Shown: positions 46,313-56,663, counted from the stretch's first letter. The stretch: DNA of 64,000 nt from Raphanus sativus (GCF_000801105.2 NC_079517.1:7378001-7442000); one strand, 5' to 3'. The notes: a model not told the origin generated them from the sequence alone. A program made the numbers and translations.

Positions 46313-46847
46313 CTCGGCTTATATGGTTATGGGAATGGAGAATTGGAGAACACTTAGGTTTTATTTTTTTTCATAGTTGCTGTGAGTGAAATATAAACAA
46401 GAGAGATATGAAGTGTGTTTTTGGGAGGAAAATGCAAATGGAATGAGCATATGATATGGCTGATTTCTAGGGAAGGGAGAAAATGGCTGATCAATAACTC
46501 TTCTTAGTTTAATAAATATGTAATGTCTCCCCTTAAAAACAATTTAACTTAATTTAGTAAGTAGAATTTTTATTACTGAAAAAAAACATAAAGTAAGGCC
46601 TCAACCACCTCACGGCTCTCATGTCCGTTCATTCGGTTTATGAGCTTCAATGTTTGAGTGACGATCGATGTATTTTTAGAACGCCAAAGACTTAATTATT
46701 ATATTTTCAACTACCACCTAATTTTTTCATGTGCACTGGTCTCATTTACACCTTGTAGGAATCACTTCTCAATATATCATATATCATTACATTATTCTAA
46801 CTCAAGGATGATTAATTCTAGAATTCTCTCCATATTGATTTTCCACT
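46313..46847. promoter_or_regulatory. Upstream region of cis-prenyltransferase copy 1
   Basis: It aligns in part with the region upstream of copy 2 (48984-49520): the ATG-proximal 150 bp and the stretch near 46565-46630. This belongs to the local duplication. No gene. Confidence 0.5.
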
Positions 46848-47070
46848 CTCCTGTTGTGAGATGGAACGGGAAGAAGTTGAAGTTCTGACAGAAGATGAAA
46901 CAGAGTGGAGAATCAATCTTAAAGAAAGAGAAGTTGTTGCTGAGAGAAAAGATAAGAGTTTAACGTGAGAGTCACGGTATCTGGGATTGTTCAGATGGAT
47001 ATTAAGGTTAGAGCAATATGCAAAGAAGAAGATAGAGTTCATAACTATTAGTTGCCTGAAGACGATGTTT

Positions 47071-47249
47071 TTGCTCATCTGAAAATTTTATTAATTAGCT
47101 CAACTAGAATTGACCATTGTGTCAGAGGTCCCCAAAGTGACCGCTGAGACAAAACTAATATTACATATTGTGTTTAGGTTTGGGGGAAATTATAGGTTTT
47201 GGTTTCCGAACCTCTTGATATTCCAAAAAATGTTGATTTTGCTCATCTG
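47071..47249. repeat. About 150-bp insertion with 13-bp duplication
   Basis: TTTTGCTCATCTG occurs at about 47071-47083 and again at about 47237-47249, where the intact gene has it once. The insert matches nothing I recognise. The duplication length is of retroposon type. Confidence 0.65.
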
Positions 47250-47346
47250 GAGACTCAGTTTAAGTTCTTTAACATGAGTGATCTCCTCGAGGGAGTTTTG
47301 GGAAAACATATCGGCTTGGATACATCAGTCTGGTTAAGATTGGATT

Positions 47347-47652
47347 CAGGACCGGCTCAACACTATTAAGAGTCCTAGAGCAAAATAAAATAAAATTAGA
47401 CCCTATATTAAAAAAAAAAAATTAGGCTCAATAAAATGACTAATTTGAAATATATTTAAGTTATTTTAATATAAGTTAACTAATATGCATGTTTTTATTT
47501 GAGTTTTTATTAAATTTTTGTACTCACATTTTATAATAATACATAAATTTAAATTTAGTATATTATAAATCATTAAAAAAACTAAAATAAAAAAAATTGG
47601 GGTGGGTCCTGGGGCGGTCGCACTGACCGCCCTCCATGCTAAGCCGGCCCTG
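47347..47652. mobile_element. hAT-type MITE inside the root-cap pseudogene
   Basis: It begins CAGGACCGGCTC and its right end reads CAGGGCCGGCTTAGC on the other strand. It has a perfect 8-bp duplication ATTGGATT (47339-47346, 47653-47660). 306 bp, non-coding. Confidence 0.9.
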
Positions 47653-48167
47653 ATTGGATTCCCCTTGCCAATGATGGGTGGAGAAGACAAGTATCAGACT
47701 CCTTCTATGTTCTCACCTTTCTGTAATGTCTGCAGGTTCCAAGGCAAACATGGTCCTGGTGTGGCTAGGTTCTAAAATCTTCAAATGCTTGTTTGTTTTT
47801 ATTACTCAAAATTGTGTTTAAATTGTAGTGTTTTAACATCATTAAATCGCGATGTTCTGTGTCTTTTGGTTTTTATTTGGAGCCAATGCATAATAAGGAT
47901 GATTTTCTTATGCTTTCTCGTTCTTACCTATCGTTTCTTGTGCCACAAGAGACAGGTAAATCCAACGTAAGTGTTAAGAGTTTTAGGGCTCAGGGCCGGT
48001 TTTGGACAAAGCGTAATGTCCTGGCTCCCAATTTTTTAAGAACTCTTATATATAGGTTCTATGCATCTATTTTGTAAAAGACAAAATGTTATTAATAACT
48101 AATTTAATATGTTTATGTCGTCATAAATCTTTAAGTCCAACCATGCTAATATTTAAGTTAAACCTAT

Positions 48168-48983
48168 TTAGTCGAGTTTTTGCTTCTTCTGCAAGTAATT
48201 TTGCATCCTTTGGAAATTAAGAATAGCCCAAACCAAATGCCAAAGACCTAGCTCCGGCCAAAGAGCCGCCGTGGTATGAAGGAGAGAACTCGAAGTCTGC
48301 CAAGTCATGAAGTTACTCAGCCGATCTCGTCCTCCTGTTCTTATTACAAGAGCAGGATCAGGAAGAATTGATGTATACATACACTCTTCAACATCACTCA
48401 ACTCCAAAACTAGAGGACTATCTCCACCCTCACACTTCCTTAGACAAGATTCTCTAATAGCCTGAACAATCTCGTGACTTGTGCTGTAAGCAACGCAAAC
48501 CACAACCATTAAACCTCTATTCTCCTCAGTAACTTCCATCAGTCTCTGCGCTGCTGCTTTAAGACGCTCGTTTAACATATTCAAATCACCAACAAAGATC
48601 ACTTTCAAATTGTTTAGATTCCCTGAGATAGCTCGATCGATTGTGAGCTCGATTTTCTCCAGCATGAGATCCATCACACACTTGACTTCTTCGGGTTCTC
48701 TCTTGAAATTATCGTGACCAAAGGCGTAGAGTGTGACGTACGGTACACCAATCTCTTGGCAGTACTGAAGAATATATGTTACGGATACGAAACCAGCTCT
48801 GTGTCCAGCATCTAGGCCTTGAAGATTGTGTTTCTTGGCGAATCTGCGGTTTCCATCCATGATGAATGAGATGTGATTAGGGATTGGACCAACGCATAAA
48901 ACTTTGAATATGAATCTTCTCATCAGAGTCATGAAACCATTGAAGAGTTTAGAGAATTCACCTACTTCTTCTCGGGTATTCAT
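48168..48983 (-). CDS. Cis-prenyltransferase family, copy 2
   Basis: Intronless, 271 aa, collinear with copy 1 and highly similar along its whole length. Keeps [13 protein letters not shown] with Asp43, GHRAGF and [11 protein letters not shown]. In the C-terminal substrate-binding motif it reads [18 protein letters not shown], so the Asp found in copy 1 (position 211) and in most family members as (D/N)PDLxIR is Ala here, while the Arg residues and RLSNF remain. The frame is intact and the N-terminus and ATG context match copy 1. It may be active with altered substrate binding, or be on the way to loss. It arose with the adjoining root-cap pseudogene by duplication of a two-gene block. Confidence 0.9.
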   Translation of the reverse strand: MNTREEVGEFSKLFNGFMTLMRRFIFKVLCVGPIPNHISFIMDGNRRFAKKHNLQGLDAGHRAGFVSVTYILQYCQEIGVPYVTLYAFGHDNFKREPEEVKCVMDLMLEKIELTIDRAISGNLNNLKVIFVGDLNMLNERLKAAAQRLMEVTEENRGLMVVVCVAYSTSHEIVQAIRESCLRKCEGGDSPLVLELSDVEECMYTSILPDPALVIRTGGRDRLSNFMTWQTSSSLLHTTAALWPELGLWHLVWAILNFQRMQNYLQKKQKLD

Positions 48984-49784
48984 CTCGGCTTATATGGTTA
49001 TGGGAATGGATAATTGGAGAACACTTAGGTTTTATTGTTTATACATGCTGTGAGTGAAATATAAACAAGAGATATGGGAGGGAATGCAAATGGAATGAGC
49101 ATATGATATGGCTGATTTCTAGGGACGGGAGAAAACGGCTGATCAACGACTCTTCTTAGTTTAACAATTTTGTAATGTCTCTGCTTAAAACAATATACTC
49201 CCTCCATTCCTAATATGAGATGTTTAAAGATTTTTTGATGTTTCAAAATGTAAAATGTTCTCATATTTCTAAATTTTTTTTACTGTGTAACTAATCATAT
49301 TTAATAGTTTATTTTATAATTGGTTGATTTGTTTTCAATGTATAGTTTTAGTGATAATTTTAGATAAAAAAAATTATTAATATGTATGTTTGAACTAAAA
49401 CATTTTATATTTAGAAATGGAGGAAATTACTTTATTTACTAAGTAGAATTTTTATTACTGAAAAAAAACAAAATGTAAAGCTCCACCTCGTGACTCCCAC
49501 ACCTGCTCACATATGTGGACTTTACTATCTGACCGACGGTTTGGGATACTGAAAGACTTGTTTATTGTCTTTACAATCAACTACGTGTGTTTTGGTTTTA
49601 CTCGCACCATATTACGAATTATTTCCATTCCGTTTATCCAACTCAAACATAACTAGTTCTGAAGTTTTTTTTCTGGACAAATGCTAAAATGATCTTTGAT
49701 GACATATGTATTTATTAGTTTTATCAAGTTTTTCACCATTTACCGGAAGTCAGAATTAAATCTATTAAGCATTTCACGGTAAAT
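48984..49784. other. Spacer with MITE
   Basis: Upstream region of cis-prenyltransferase copy 2, then the MITE at 49198-49426, then AT-rich spacer. Arabidopsis neighbours that I recall between these loci (At5g60490 to At5g60470) are not here. Confidence 0.5.
49198..49426. mobile_element. Stowaway-like MITE
   Basis: Begins CTCCCTCCATTCCTAATATG; the right end is the inverse CATATTAG-like TTTAGAAATGGAGG. Flanked by TA. Right limit within a few bases. Confidence 0.65.
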
Positions 49785-49980
49785 TGGGCCATAATTTTCC
49801 AAACATAGGGCCCAATATAAACTGGGCTTGGATACATTACAACTAAACTATTTAAGAACGCATAGGCCTATCCAAAACGTACTGTGTAATTATAGAAAAC
49901 ATTCCCTAAATACTATCGAACAAGATTCATCTTCCCGTGACTACCGCCCAAAAAAAGTCGTCGGGAGTATCCTATATAAT
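49785..49980 (+). promoter_or_regulatory. Sec61 beta promoter: site II motifs and TATA box
   Basis: TGGGCC/T motifs at 49785-49790, 49809-49814 (inverted) and 49823-49828 resemble site II elements of growth-linked and translation-linked plant genes. TATATAA follows at 49974-49980, about 125 bp before the ATG. Confidence 0.5.
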
Positions 49981-50103
49981 GTAGTTTATATACATACTAC
50001 AACCCCCACGTCTCTTCCTCTCTATTCATCAACATCTATTATACAATACCACCACCAAAGATTTGACTTTTTTATCTTCTCTTTTCCGTCCAACGCGAGA
50101 ATA

Positions 50104-50433
50104 ATGGCTAAAGGCTCTTCCCAGTCCCAATCATCAACATCCACCTCCTCCTCAGCCTCCCGTCCCGGTCTGGCTGCTCCTCGTGGATCCGCCGCCGCTA
50201 CGGCTGGCATGCGTCGCCGCAAGCTCGGTGGCGGTGGAGGCGCATCGGCAGGGGGAGGATCCGTGGGTGGGGGAGGATCGAGCAACATGCTGAGGTTCTA
50301 CACGGATGAAGCTCCTGGTTTGAAGATATCACCTACGGTTGTTCTCATTATGAGTCTATGCTTCATCGGTTTTGTCACCGCTCTTCACGTCTTTGGAAAG
50401 CTCTACCTTCACAAATCCGGATCCAAAGCTTAG
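50104..50433 (+). CDS. Sec61 beta subunit of the ER protein translocon
   Basis: Intronless, 109 aa, the usual plant length. Sec61 beta is the small tail-anchored subunit of the Sec61 channel that admits proteins to the ER. The N-terminus is Ser/Ala-rich and cytosolic ([20 protein letters not shown]), with [11 protein letters not shown] and a glycine-rich linker. The family block [20 protein letters not shown] precedes a single C-terminal membrane helix (about 76-97, [20 protein letters not shown]). A short tail KSGSKA ends it. The upstream frame extension to 49828 is promoter and leader, not protein. Fits At5g60460. Confidence 0.95.
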   Translation: MAKGSSQSQSSTSTSSSASRPGLAAPRGSAAATAGMRRRKLGGGGGASAGGGSVGGGGSSNMLRFYTDEAPGLKISPTVVLIMSLCFIGFVTALHVFGKLYLHKSGSKA

Positions 50434-51914
50434 ATCTTGTCATCTTGATCTTCTCCGATGTGTGTTGCTGAGTTTTCTTTTTGTATGTCTTTTGTTTCCT
50501 TTTTTTGGTCGATCTTGATCTTGATCTTGATCCATGTAAGTCTTTAAACGTTGAATAAAACATGTTAGTTTTTGTTTGTATGTGTTTAACTACATAAACT
50601 TGGAATGTATATTACAATTTATATTATCTTAATTGTGTAAAGATTAATCTTCACAATCAATGGCTCTCTGTTTTCAAATTTAGACTCGATCTTGGTTCAG
50701 ATTGGTTTTGTATGAAGCTTAAAATAATCCACAGTTGCATGTGCTAATTCCGGGAATGAGTTATGATGTGTTCTTCGTGAGAGCTTCTAATTGAATCCGA
50801 TTCACATATGGGCAAAATAGGCTGTACTAACTTGTCCGTGAAAAAAGCCCAAGCAAGGAGCTCATCAATTAGGAGATATCGGTACATCTAGCCCAGTAGG
50901 ATCTACAGGCCCATGGGAGATGATGGAGATCACTTCCAAGGACCAAAATTCTAATACTTCGTTCATGAAAATATGAATATCTTATTTTAACATTACATCG
51001 TAATGGGGGTCAAGCTAGCTACTAGAGGCAGATCATTCTTTAGAACAACGGATATAGCAAAAGTGTTTAAAATAATTTCATGTTGGCATTAGAGAGACAT
51101 GAGGATCCAAATATCAAATGCAATAATTCGATATCGACGACAATTACTCGTACAAATTAATTAATAATATTACATCAACTTAGTTCAAATGGTTTGCTCC
51201 AAAAACCTCAAAATAGTTTTTCTTTTCATTTCTTTCTGGTTTGTATAATCTTTTTGGTAAAATAAAATCATCCATAATAGGAAAGATAAATATCGAAAAG
51301 ATGGTGAGATTTTAGATTCTTATAAAGGGTTATATAACAAGGAAGTGGAGATGTATAGTTTGGTACTGGATGTTTGAATTTATATTTGAGGTTAAACTTT
51401 CACTCAAATGCACATTTTTAATCTGTTATTTATATATAACCTTTAACTAAAAGCAAAAAAACAAAAAAACAAAAAAAAAGCAAAAAAAACAAGAAGAAAA
51501 TAGGACCCAACTTTAACGTAGGCTCCAAATTGACAAATTGCTTTCTCCTTATGGGATACCGTTTGTCTCTACAATTTTCCTTTTTCTGATGGACCCGCTT
51601 TTCTTATCACAAGTTGATATATGAATCCTACCTAACCTGTTTTAGTTTTAACGACTGTCTGTACAGTAAAGCTTATCTTATGGTTGGTTAATCAACGTTT
51701 TGAGTCTAATTGAACATGTCTAATCTTCTACAAAGTAGTGCTTTGCTTAGTAATCAACTAAGAAACAAACAAAACATATTATCATCTTTCTTATCACATG
51801 CTTCAAAAGTTTTTAAGGATCTGTACTCATTTTTATATTATGCTTTTGATATAGTAAATACACAAAGAACCGTTTGCTATAAGTATATTGTTTCACTTGC
51901 ATGATATGTATATA
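50434..51914. other. Intergenic, no gene seen
   Basis: Sec61 beta 3' UTR, with GATCTTGATC repeats near 50511-50532, then AT-rich DNA and an A-rich run near 51455-51495. Confidence 0.5.
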
Positions 51915-52152
51915 CTCCCTCCATTTCGATTTAATTGTCGTTGTTGAGAAAAATTTCCGTTTCAAAATAAGTGTCGTTTTAGAATTTTAATGTCAAATTT
52001 ATTAAAAAGATTCTATATTCTATTTTTCTATTGGTTAAAATATGATTAGATGTATAGGTAATTGTGTCTTTATTTTAGAAATATACAAAATCATATTTTT
52101 TAGATTGTGTGCATAGACGTAAAACACGATAATTAAAATAAAGTGGAGGGAG
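51915..52152. mobile_element. Stowaway-like MITE
   Basis: Begins CTCCCTCCATTTCGATTTAA and ends AAGTGGAGGGAG with TA on both sides. The interior aligns with 6882-7110 (AAGTGTCGTTTTAGA). Confidence 0.8.
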
Positions 52153-52869
52153 TATAATTTAGAAAGATGATATAATGTATACTATGCTCAAAGCTTAGGT
52201 CATTTTTAGGGTTGACTGTACTTTCTTTTGTTATAGACTTAAGAAAGGTTGCAACACACAAATTTCCAAATTACAAATTTCACCTGTGTAGACTTTATAC
52301 CAACCACAACCAGTCCTATCCTAAAGTACTAAATGTGTAACGTAAATTTTACAATTTACATACTTTGACTTCAAAAATCACTATTTTTCCATTAATTAAT
52401 GCGGAACCGCAATTTACTAGAACCATGTAAAAGGAAAAGTCATAAAATTTATTACAGGAAAAATAATTTTAAAATGAGTGAGGAAGGAAGAGAGGAGTGT
52501 CTTTAATCGTATTGATACAGAGACACTGTGACTTTAATAAAGTCATTGGCGTTGCTTTGTCGTTTTCACGACAATTTTTTTTGACACGACGTCTCCTAAT
52601 TATCCACCACTGTCTTTCCTTTTTATATATTTCTCTGCAAATTATATTAGTTTTTCTAATATAATAATCTATATCTTGTGGCATTTAAACATCTTTATTT
52701 ATAATTTTTGTTTGATGTTATACATCCATATATGAGCCGTCTAAGTGGTTTTAAAGTAGCAAAAATGAAAAAGGATAGTGAACACACAAAATTAGCTGGT
52801 AATGTATTAGTTAACAGTACATGCTAAACCAATGGTAAATCTTATGTTACTTGAGGGAACTTAGATTCA
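52153..52869. other. Intergenic, no gene seen
   Basis: AT-rich sequence. A 71-codon minus-strand frame (52469-52684) has no recognisable feature. Confidence 0.4.
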
Positions 52870-53065
52870 AATACAGTTTGGTCTAGTGGTATTTGAGAAA
52901 TTTTCGATCCCAATATAGTGTTGGATTTGATTCACATTAGCCACCGTAGAATGAAAACGACCTCCTTAAATGTCTTTGGCAGATTCCCCAATTATATTCC
53001 AGTAGATGACTATTATACGGTAGTCAGATTTTTTTCGTGAATATCCGGATATCAGGATCATCAAA
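52870..53065 (+). mobile_element. Decayed SINE, relative of 4044-4296
   Basis: TTTGGTCTAGTGGTATTTGA corresponds to the A-box region and TTGGATTTGATTCACATT to the B-box region of the intact SINE. It then follows through to GAATATCCGGATAT, like the ATATCCCTGG end. The pol III boxes are damaged, and no target duplication remains. Confidence 0.65.
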
Positions 53066-54270
53066 TTTTTTGTAAATCTTATAGTAGCTTAAACTATCTA
53101 ACATCTGCAGGTTATCAAAACTATGTTGATGGTGTTAGCAACACAACATATATTAGTTTAGAAATATTGCTATATCATTATACTTTTAATTTTTTGAATG
53201 CCATCTTAAAGAAAACAACTATCTAGCATCTGCAAAAAGAAACATTGCATTTAAATTTAACCTGGTAAAATATAAAATACAATGACAACACAAAGCAGTG
53301 GGTACGAACTACGAAGTACCAATAGTAGAAACATGCAGAATCATTTTCACCAATAATGTTATTTGTAAGTGGTTTGAACCAAATTGTCTTATAGCATATT
53401 AGAACATTTCACCAAGAAAACCAGTATCGTTGGGCACAGTTTACTTAGAAAAAAAGAAATCCAACTGTAAAGAATCTCTTGTATCTATTCTATTTAAAAA
53501 GAAATACAAAATATTACTTGCCTATTTTCAATTGAGTTTTTGTAGATTTTCATTACCTTTTAAGTTATTTGAACTACTTCATTTATTGTATTTTAATTAG
53601 TTTGAAATCATTTATTACAGAGTATTAATTATAACTTACATATCTTAAAATATTTTATTATATCTTCTTTATCGCTCTTTTTAATTACTTCATTAATTGT
53701 ATTTACTATATTAATTCACATAATTTATTCTACGTATTAACAATAATAGTTTCATAGATTTGAATGGAATTTCTTTATTCATAACAAAAATCCAAACCAG
53801 TTAAAAAATAATTTTATTTATTCACATAATCAATTAGATATGGATATCCAAGTATATATATTCGAGTACAAATCGATTTTTTGATATTGATTTTTTTTTT
53901 GTTTTAAAATCAAATTCTATTCAGATATTATAAATTTATGGACGAGGTTCGAGTCGGATCTTTCCGTATCCAGATAAATTCGCATGAACCTAAAGATTTT
54001 ACAAATAATTTATATGTTTTAAAAATACTGTTAAACAATCTATAAAAGGACAAAAAGAATTAAAATATACGCGGACGTGCGGATCAAGTTCTAATATTAA
54101 CTGAGGAACATTACAACTTTTGAATATAGCCACGTGTCATCATCAAAATGCATTTTCAAAATCTTTAGAAAACAGGTTGATCCATATAAATATAAATATA
54201 TTATATTTTTATTAAAGTAACTATCAATTGATTAGTAATGTATAAAAATGATTCTTCATTCTTTCATTAG
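53066..54270. other. AT-rich intergenic with Helitron-like end
   Basis: No gene. Near 54068-54096 ACGCGGACGTGCGG followed by ATCAAGTTCTAA resembles a degraded Helitron 3' end (hairpin plus CTRR). Low confidence. Confidence 0.35.
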
Positions 54271-54403
54271 ATAACAGCTAGAGGAATTGAAACAAATGGA
54301 AACTGCCCCCATTGTTTAGAACCAGAAACAGAACTTCATCTCTTCTTCCTGTGCCCGTTTGCAAAACAGGTCTGGGAGGCAGCTCCATTTACGATACCTA
54401 ATA
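54271..54403 (+). mobile_element. LINE fragment: zinc-binding RT tail
   Basis: The plus frame reads ITARGIETNGNCPHCLEPE then TELHLFFLCPFAKQVWEAAP, the zinc-binding region found after reverse transcriptase in plant L1-type ORF2 (CxxC .. HLFFxCPFAxxVW). It is cut on the right by a (TA)n tract at 54402-54423. No flanking RT is present. Confidence 0.8.
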
Positions 54404-54631
54404 TATATATATATATATATATAACTATTAGTGATTTTGAATAATAAAGATTTAATAATATTTTTTGTACCCTACATCCTTTTTGTTTAATATATAATAA
54501 AAAAAATTAGATTTTTCAATTGTTGGTAAATTGTGTCCATTACGTCTAATCATATATACATCTAATAGACTAATACATCAAGTCCAGTAGTATCGAGCAC
54601 ACTGATAGAATACAAAATAAATCCATCTCTT

Positions 54632-54694
54632 ATATTAATTTGTTATGGTTTTTTTTTGTCAAAGATATTCAAAGATATTAATTTGTTATGGTTT
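54632..54694 (-). repeat. Micro-insertion with 20-bp duplication
   Basis: A 20-bp word beginning ATATTAATTTG occurs at 54632-54651 and 54675-54694. The 23-nt insert starts with T residues, then GTCAAAG. Confidence 0.75.
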
Positions 54695-54954
54695 CAGCTC
54701 CATTAAACTTTGATACAATCTTTTTAAAAAAAGTCGAATTGTTATTGTGTATGGTTTTGTAAATTACTAAAATGCAACATTACATTGTGATTAAAAAAAA
54801 TATTGCATCAACCATTCTTTTATATTTTAGAAGATAATGAATTCAATGGAATGTTCACTCCGTGAAAATCATGAATTATCAGTTAGCTACATTTATTTTC
54901 ATATCTCAAATAGAAATATTATATAAATCTCGCAGTCACGTATTTTATGAGTAT

Positions 54955-55002
54955 TTATTAGATGAGACAAGTTGACAAAAAAAAATTATTAGATGAGACA
55001 AG
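54955..55002 (+). repeat. Micro-insertion with perfect 17-bp duplication
   Basis: TTATTAGATGAGACAAG at 54955-54971 and 54986-55002 flanks TTGAC plus nine A residues (14 nt). Confidence 0.85.
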
Positions 55003-55051
55003 ACTACACATACATATAGATTTATAGATTTACTATAATCCAATATAAACT

Positions 55052-55095
55052 CTGTCTACTTTTTTTTCTTTTTTTTGAAAGCTGTCTACTTTTTT
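55052..55095 (-). repeat. Micro-insertion with 14-bp duplication
   Basis: CTGTCTACTTTTTT at 55052-55065 and 55082-55095 flanks 16 nt ending GAAAG. Confidence 0.6.
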
Positions 55096-55109
55096 CACTG
55101 TAAACTATT

Positions 55110-55600
55110 TTCATTAATCATCAAAGATCATAGTAAAAATACAATGTCGGAGACATAGCCAGAGAGTTTTACGGGAGACTAAAACCTTAAAGGATTAAGG
55201 GAAACTAACCATCATGAACCAATCCTTTAGAAACAAAAGAATCAAGCAAATACATAACAAAACATAACTAAGGACTCTACCACATAGAACACTGAAGTAC
55301 GGGAGCTTTCAAAGGCCATTGGAGAGAAGAACCAAGAGCAGTAGATGCGGAACTACTAAACTCCAGAGCCGCAGCCAGACGAAAATAAACCGGAGAACTG
55401 GAAAGAACCGAAGCAAAAGAAACTGCATGGAAAGCAACCCATAACGATCAAGCTAAGCAAATGAACACAAACAAGAATCTGAACTTGTACCCATCTATCT
55501 TCACCTCAAAGAGTCTAAGCCAAGAACTATGTATCTCCACAAGAGATTAGTCTTACACCTATTAGCCTTACAAAATCGGGCCAATAAGACCAACGGAGAA
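55110..55600 (-). mobile_element. Probable retroposon-derived stretch
   Basis: Distinctly GC-richer than its surroundings and without a frame. Its composition (many short AG-rich words such as CCGGAGAACTGGAAAG) resembles untranslated parts of plant non-LTR elements. Ends not found; low confidence. Confidence 0.3.
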
Positions 55601-55610
55601 AACTACGTAT

Positions 55611-55660
55611 AAACTTTGTTTACTAGAATTTTTCAAAAAAAAAAACTTTGTTTACTAGAA
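55611..55660 (+). repeat. Micro-insertion with perfect 18-bp duplication
   Basis: AAACTTTGTTTACTAGAA at 55611-55628 and 55643-55660 flanks TTTTTC plus A residues (14 nt). Confidence 0.85.
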
Positions 55661-55940
55661 CTAGAGTTTGGTAATAATTGTGTCTATTTCAAGAATTAAA
55701 AAAAAATCCACTCATGTTTGTTTACAGGTAGCATAAATATATATAAAATCAAATATAATTAAAAATCTGAATGACAATATGCAGAATAGTTATGAAACAG
55801 TTGCGGTATACTTCTAATAGTAATAAAAATGTATATATATAAAAATTCGTAATTATTAATTGCTGTGCAGTGCGGTTTGTAAACATCTAAAGTTTAAGTT
55901 AGAAAAAGAGAGAAATGAAATAGATTCACCAAACTATATA

Positions 55941-56154
55941 TTCCATCCGTTTCTGAATAAGTGTTGCTTTGATTTTTTATACAGATTAAAAAGTGACGAA
56001 AATATATATAAATTGTTATTAATTATAAAATCAGTGTTGTTTGCAATTAATTTTCAGCTGAAAATATATATAATTTACATTGAAATTATAAAATTATACT
56101 TTTTGTGAAATAATAAAAAAAATTAGAATAACACTTATTATGAAACAGAGAGAG
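55941..56154. mobile_element. MITE of the CTCC-terminal group
   Basis: Begins TTCCATCCGTTTCTGAATAA and ends TTATTATGAAACAGAGAGAG with TA flanks. Related to 29455-29708. Confidence 0.7.
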
Positions 56155-56246
56155 TATATATCAATTTTACAAGCAAATATAATTTTAGTAAAGAATGGAA
56201 ATGATATGCTCCGATCCCTTGTTTCTTTTCACAAATAAAATGATAA

Positions 56247-56290
56247 CTAGATCTTGACCCGCGCTTTGGAAGCGCGGAATATTTTACGAT
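56247..56290 (-). mobile_element. Helitron 3' terminus
   Basis: Read on the minus strand: CCGCGCTTCCAAAGCGCGG, a GC hairpin, then GTCAAGATCTAG followed by T. A hairpin about 10 nt before a CTRR end and insertion before T define Helitron 3' ends. The element body extends rightward; its TC start was not located. Confidence 0.75.
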
Positions 56291-56663
56291 GAAAATTTTC
56301 ACTAATAACTTAACAAATATTTTGTTAACTTTTAAAGGTGTGTATTTAAAATATTTTTGTATTTAAATCAGTGTTTTTAAATTCAACCCGATTGTGATTA
56401 TACCGGTTAATCTGGAGATCTAACAATTCAATTTAGTTTTTTAAAATATTCATATTAAAAAGTCACTAAAACCCGAGACTAACCGATTGAACTCATGGAT
56501 GACCGATATGTAATCTAATTTGATTGAAATTGTAATATTTTCATAATTTGTAATCTTATAATCCAAATTTTAAAGTTTATTATTTTGTAATTTATGAAAT
56601 TATGACGTTTCTACAAAATTTTAAAGAGAAAATGATGGATATAAAATAACTAAAATTAATTAT

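Larger units (their letters stand above)
46848..47776 (+). pseudogene. Broken third root-cap/LEA-like gene, hit by two insertions
   Basis: It aligns with exon 2 of the gene at 44053 from the GTTGTGAGATGGAACGGG region to the final GTGTGGCTA and on into the 3' flank. Exon 1 and the first part of exon 2 are missing. Lesions: a one-base loss in the GGGG run near 46868, further changes, a TAG replacing a Gln codon (ACTATTAGTTGCC near 47044), an insertion of about 150 bp at about 47084-47236, and a hAT MITE at 47347-47652. It cannot make the family protein. It lies next to cis-prenyltransferase copy 2 just as 44053 lies next to copy 1. Confidence 0.9.

Noticed and set aside
45497..48983. RLSD versus RLSN difference between the prenyltransferases as loss of function
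   Set aside because: Both forms occur in active eukaryotic family members as far as I know; only the Asp to Ala change was kept as a finding.
49828..50103. N-terminal extension of Sec61 beta
   Set aside because: The region contains site II and TATA motifs and the extension is not Sec61-like; the ATG at 50104 gives the family length.
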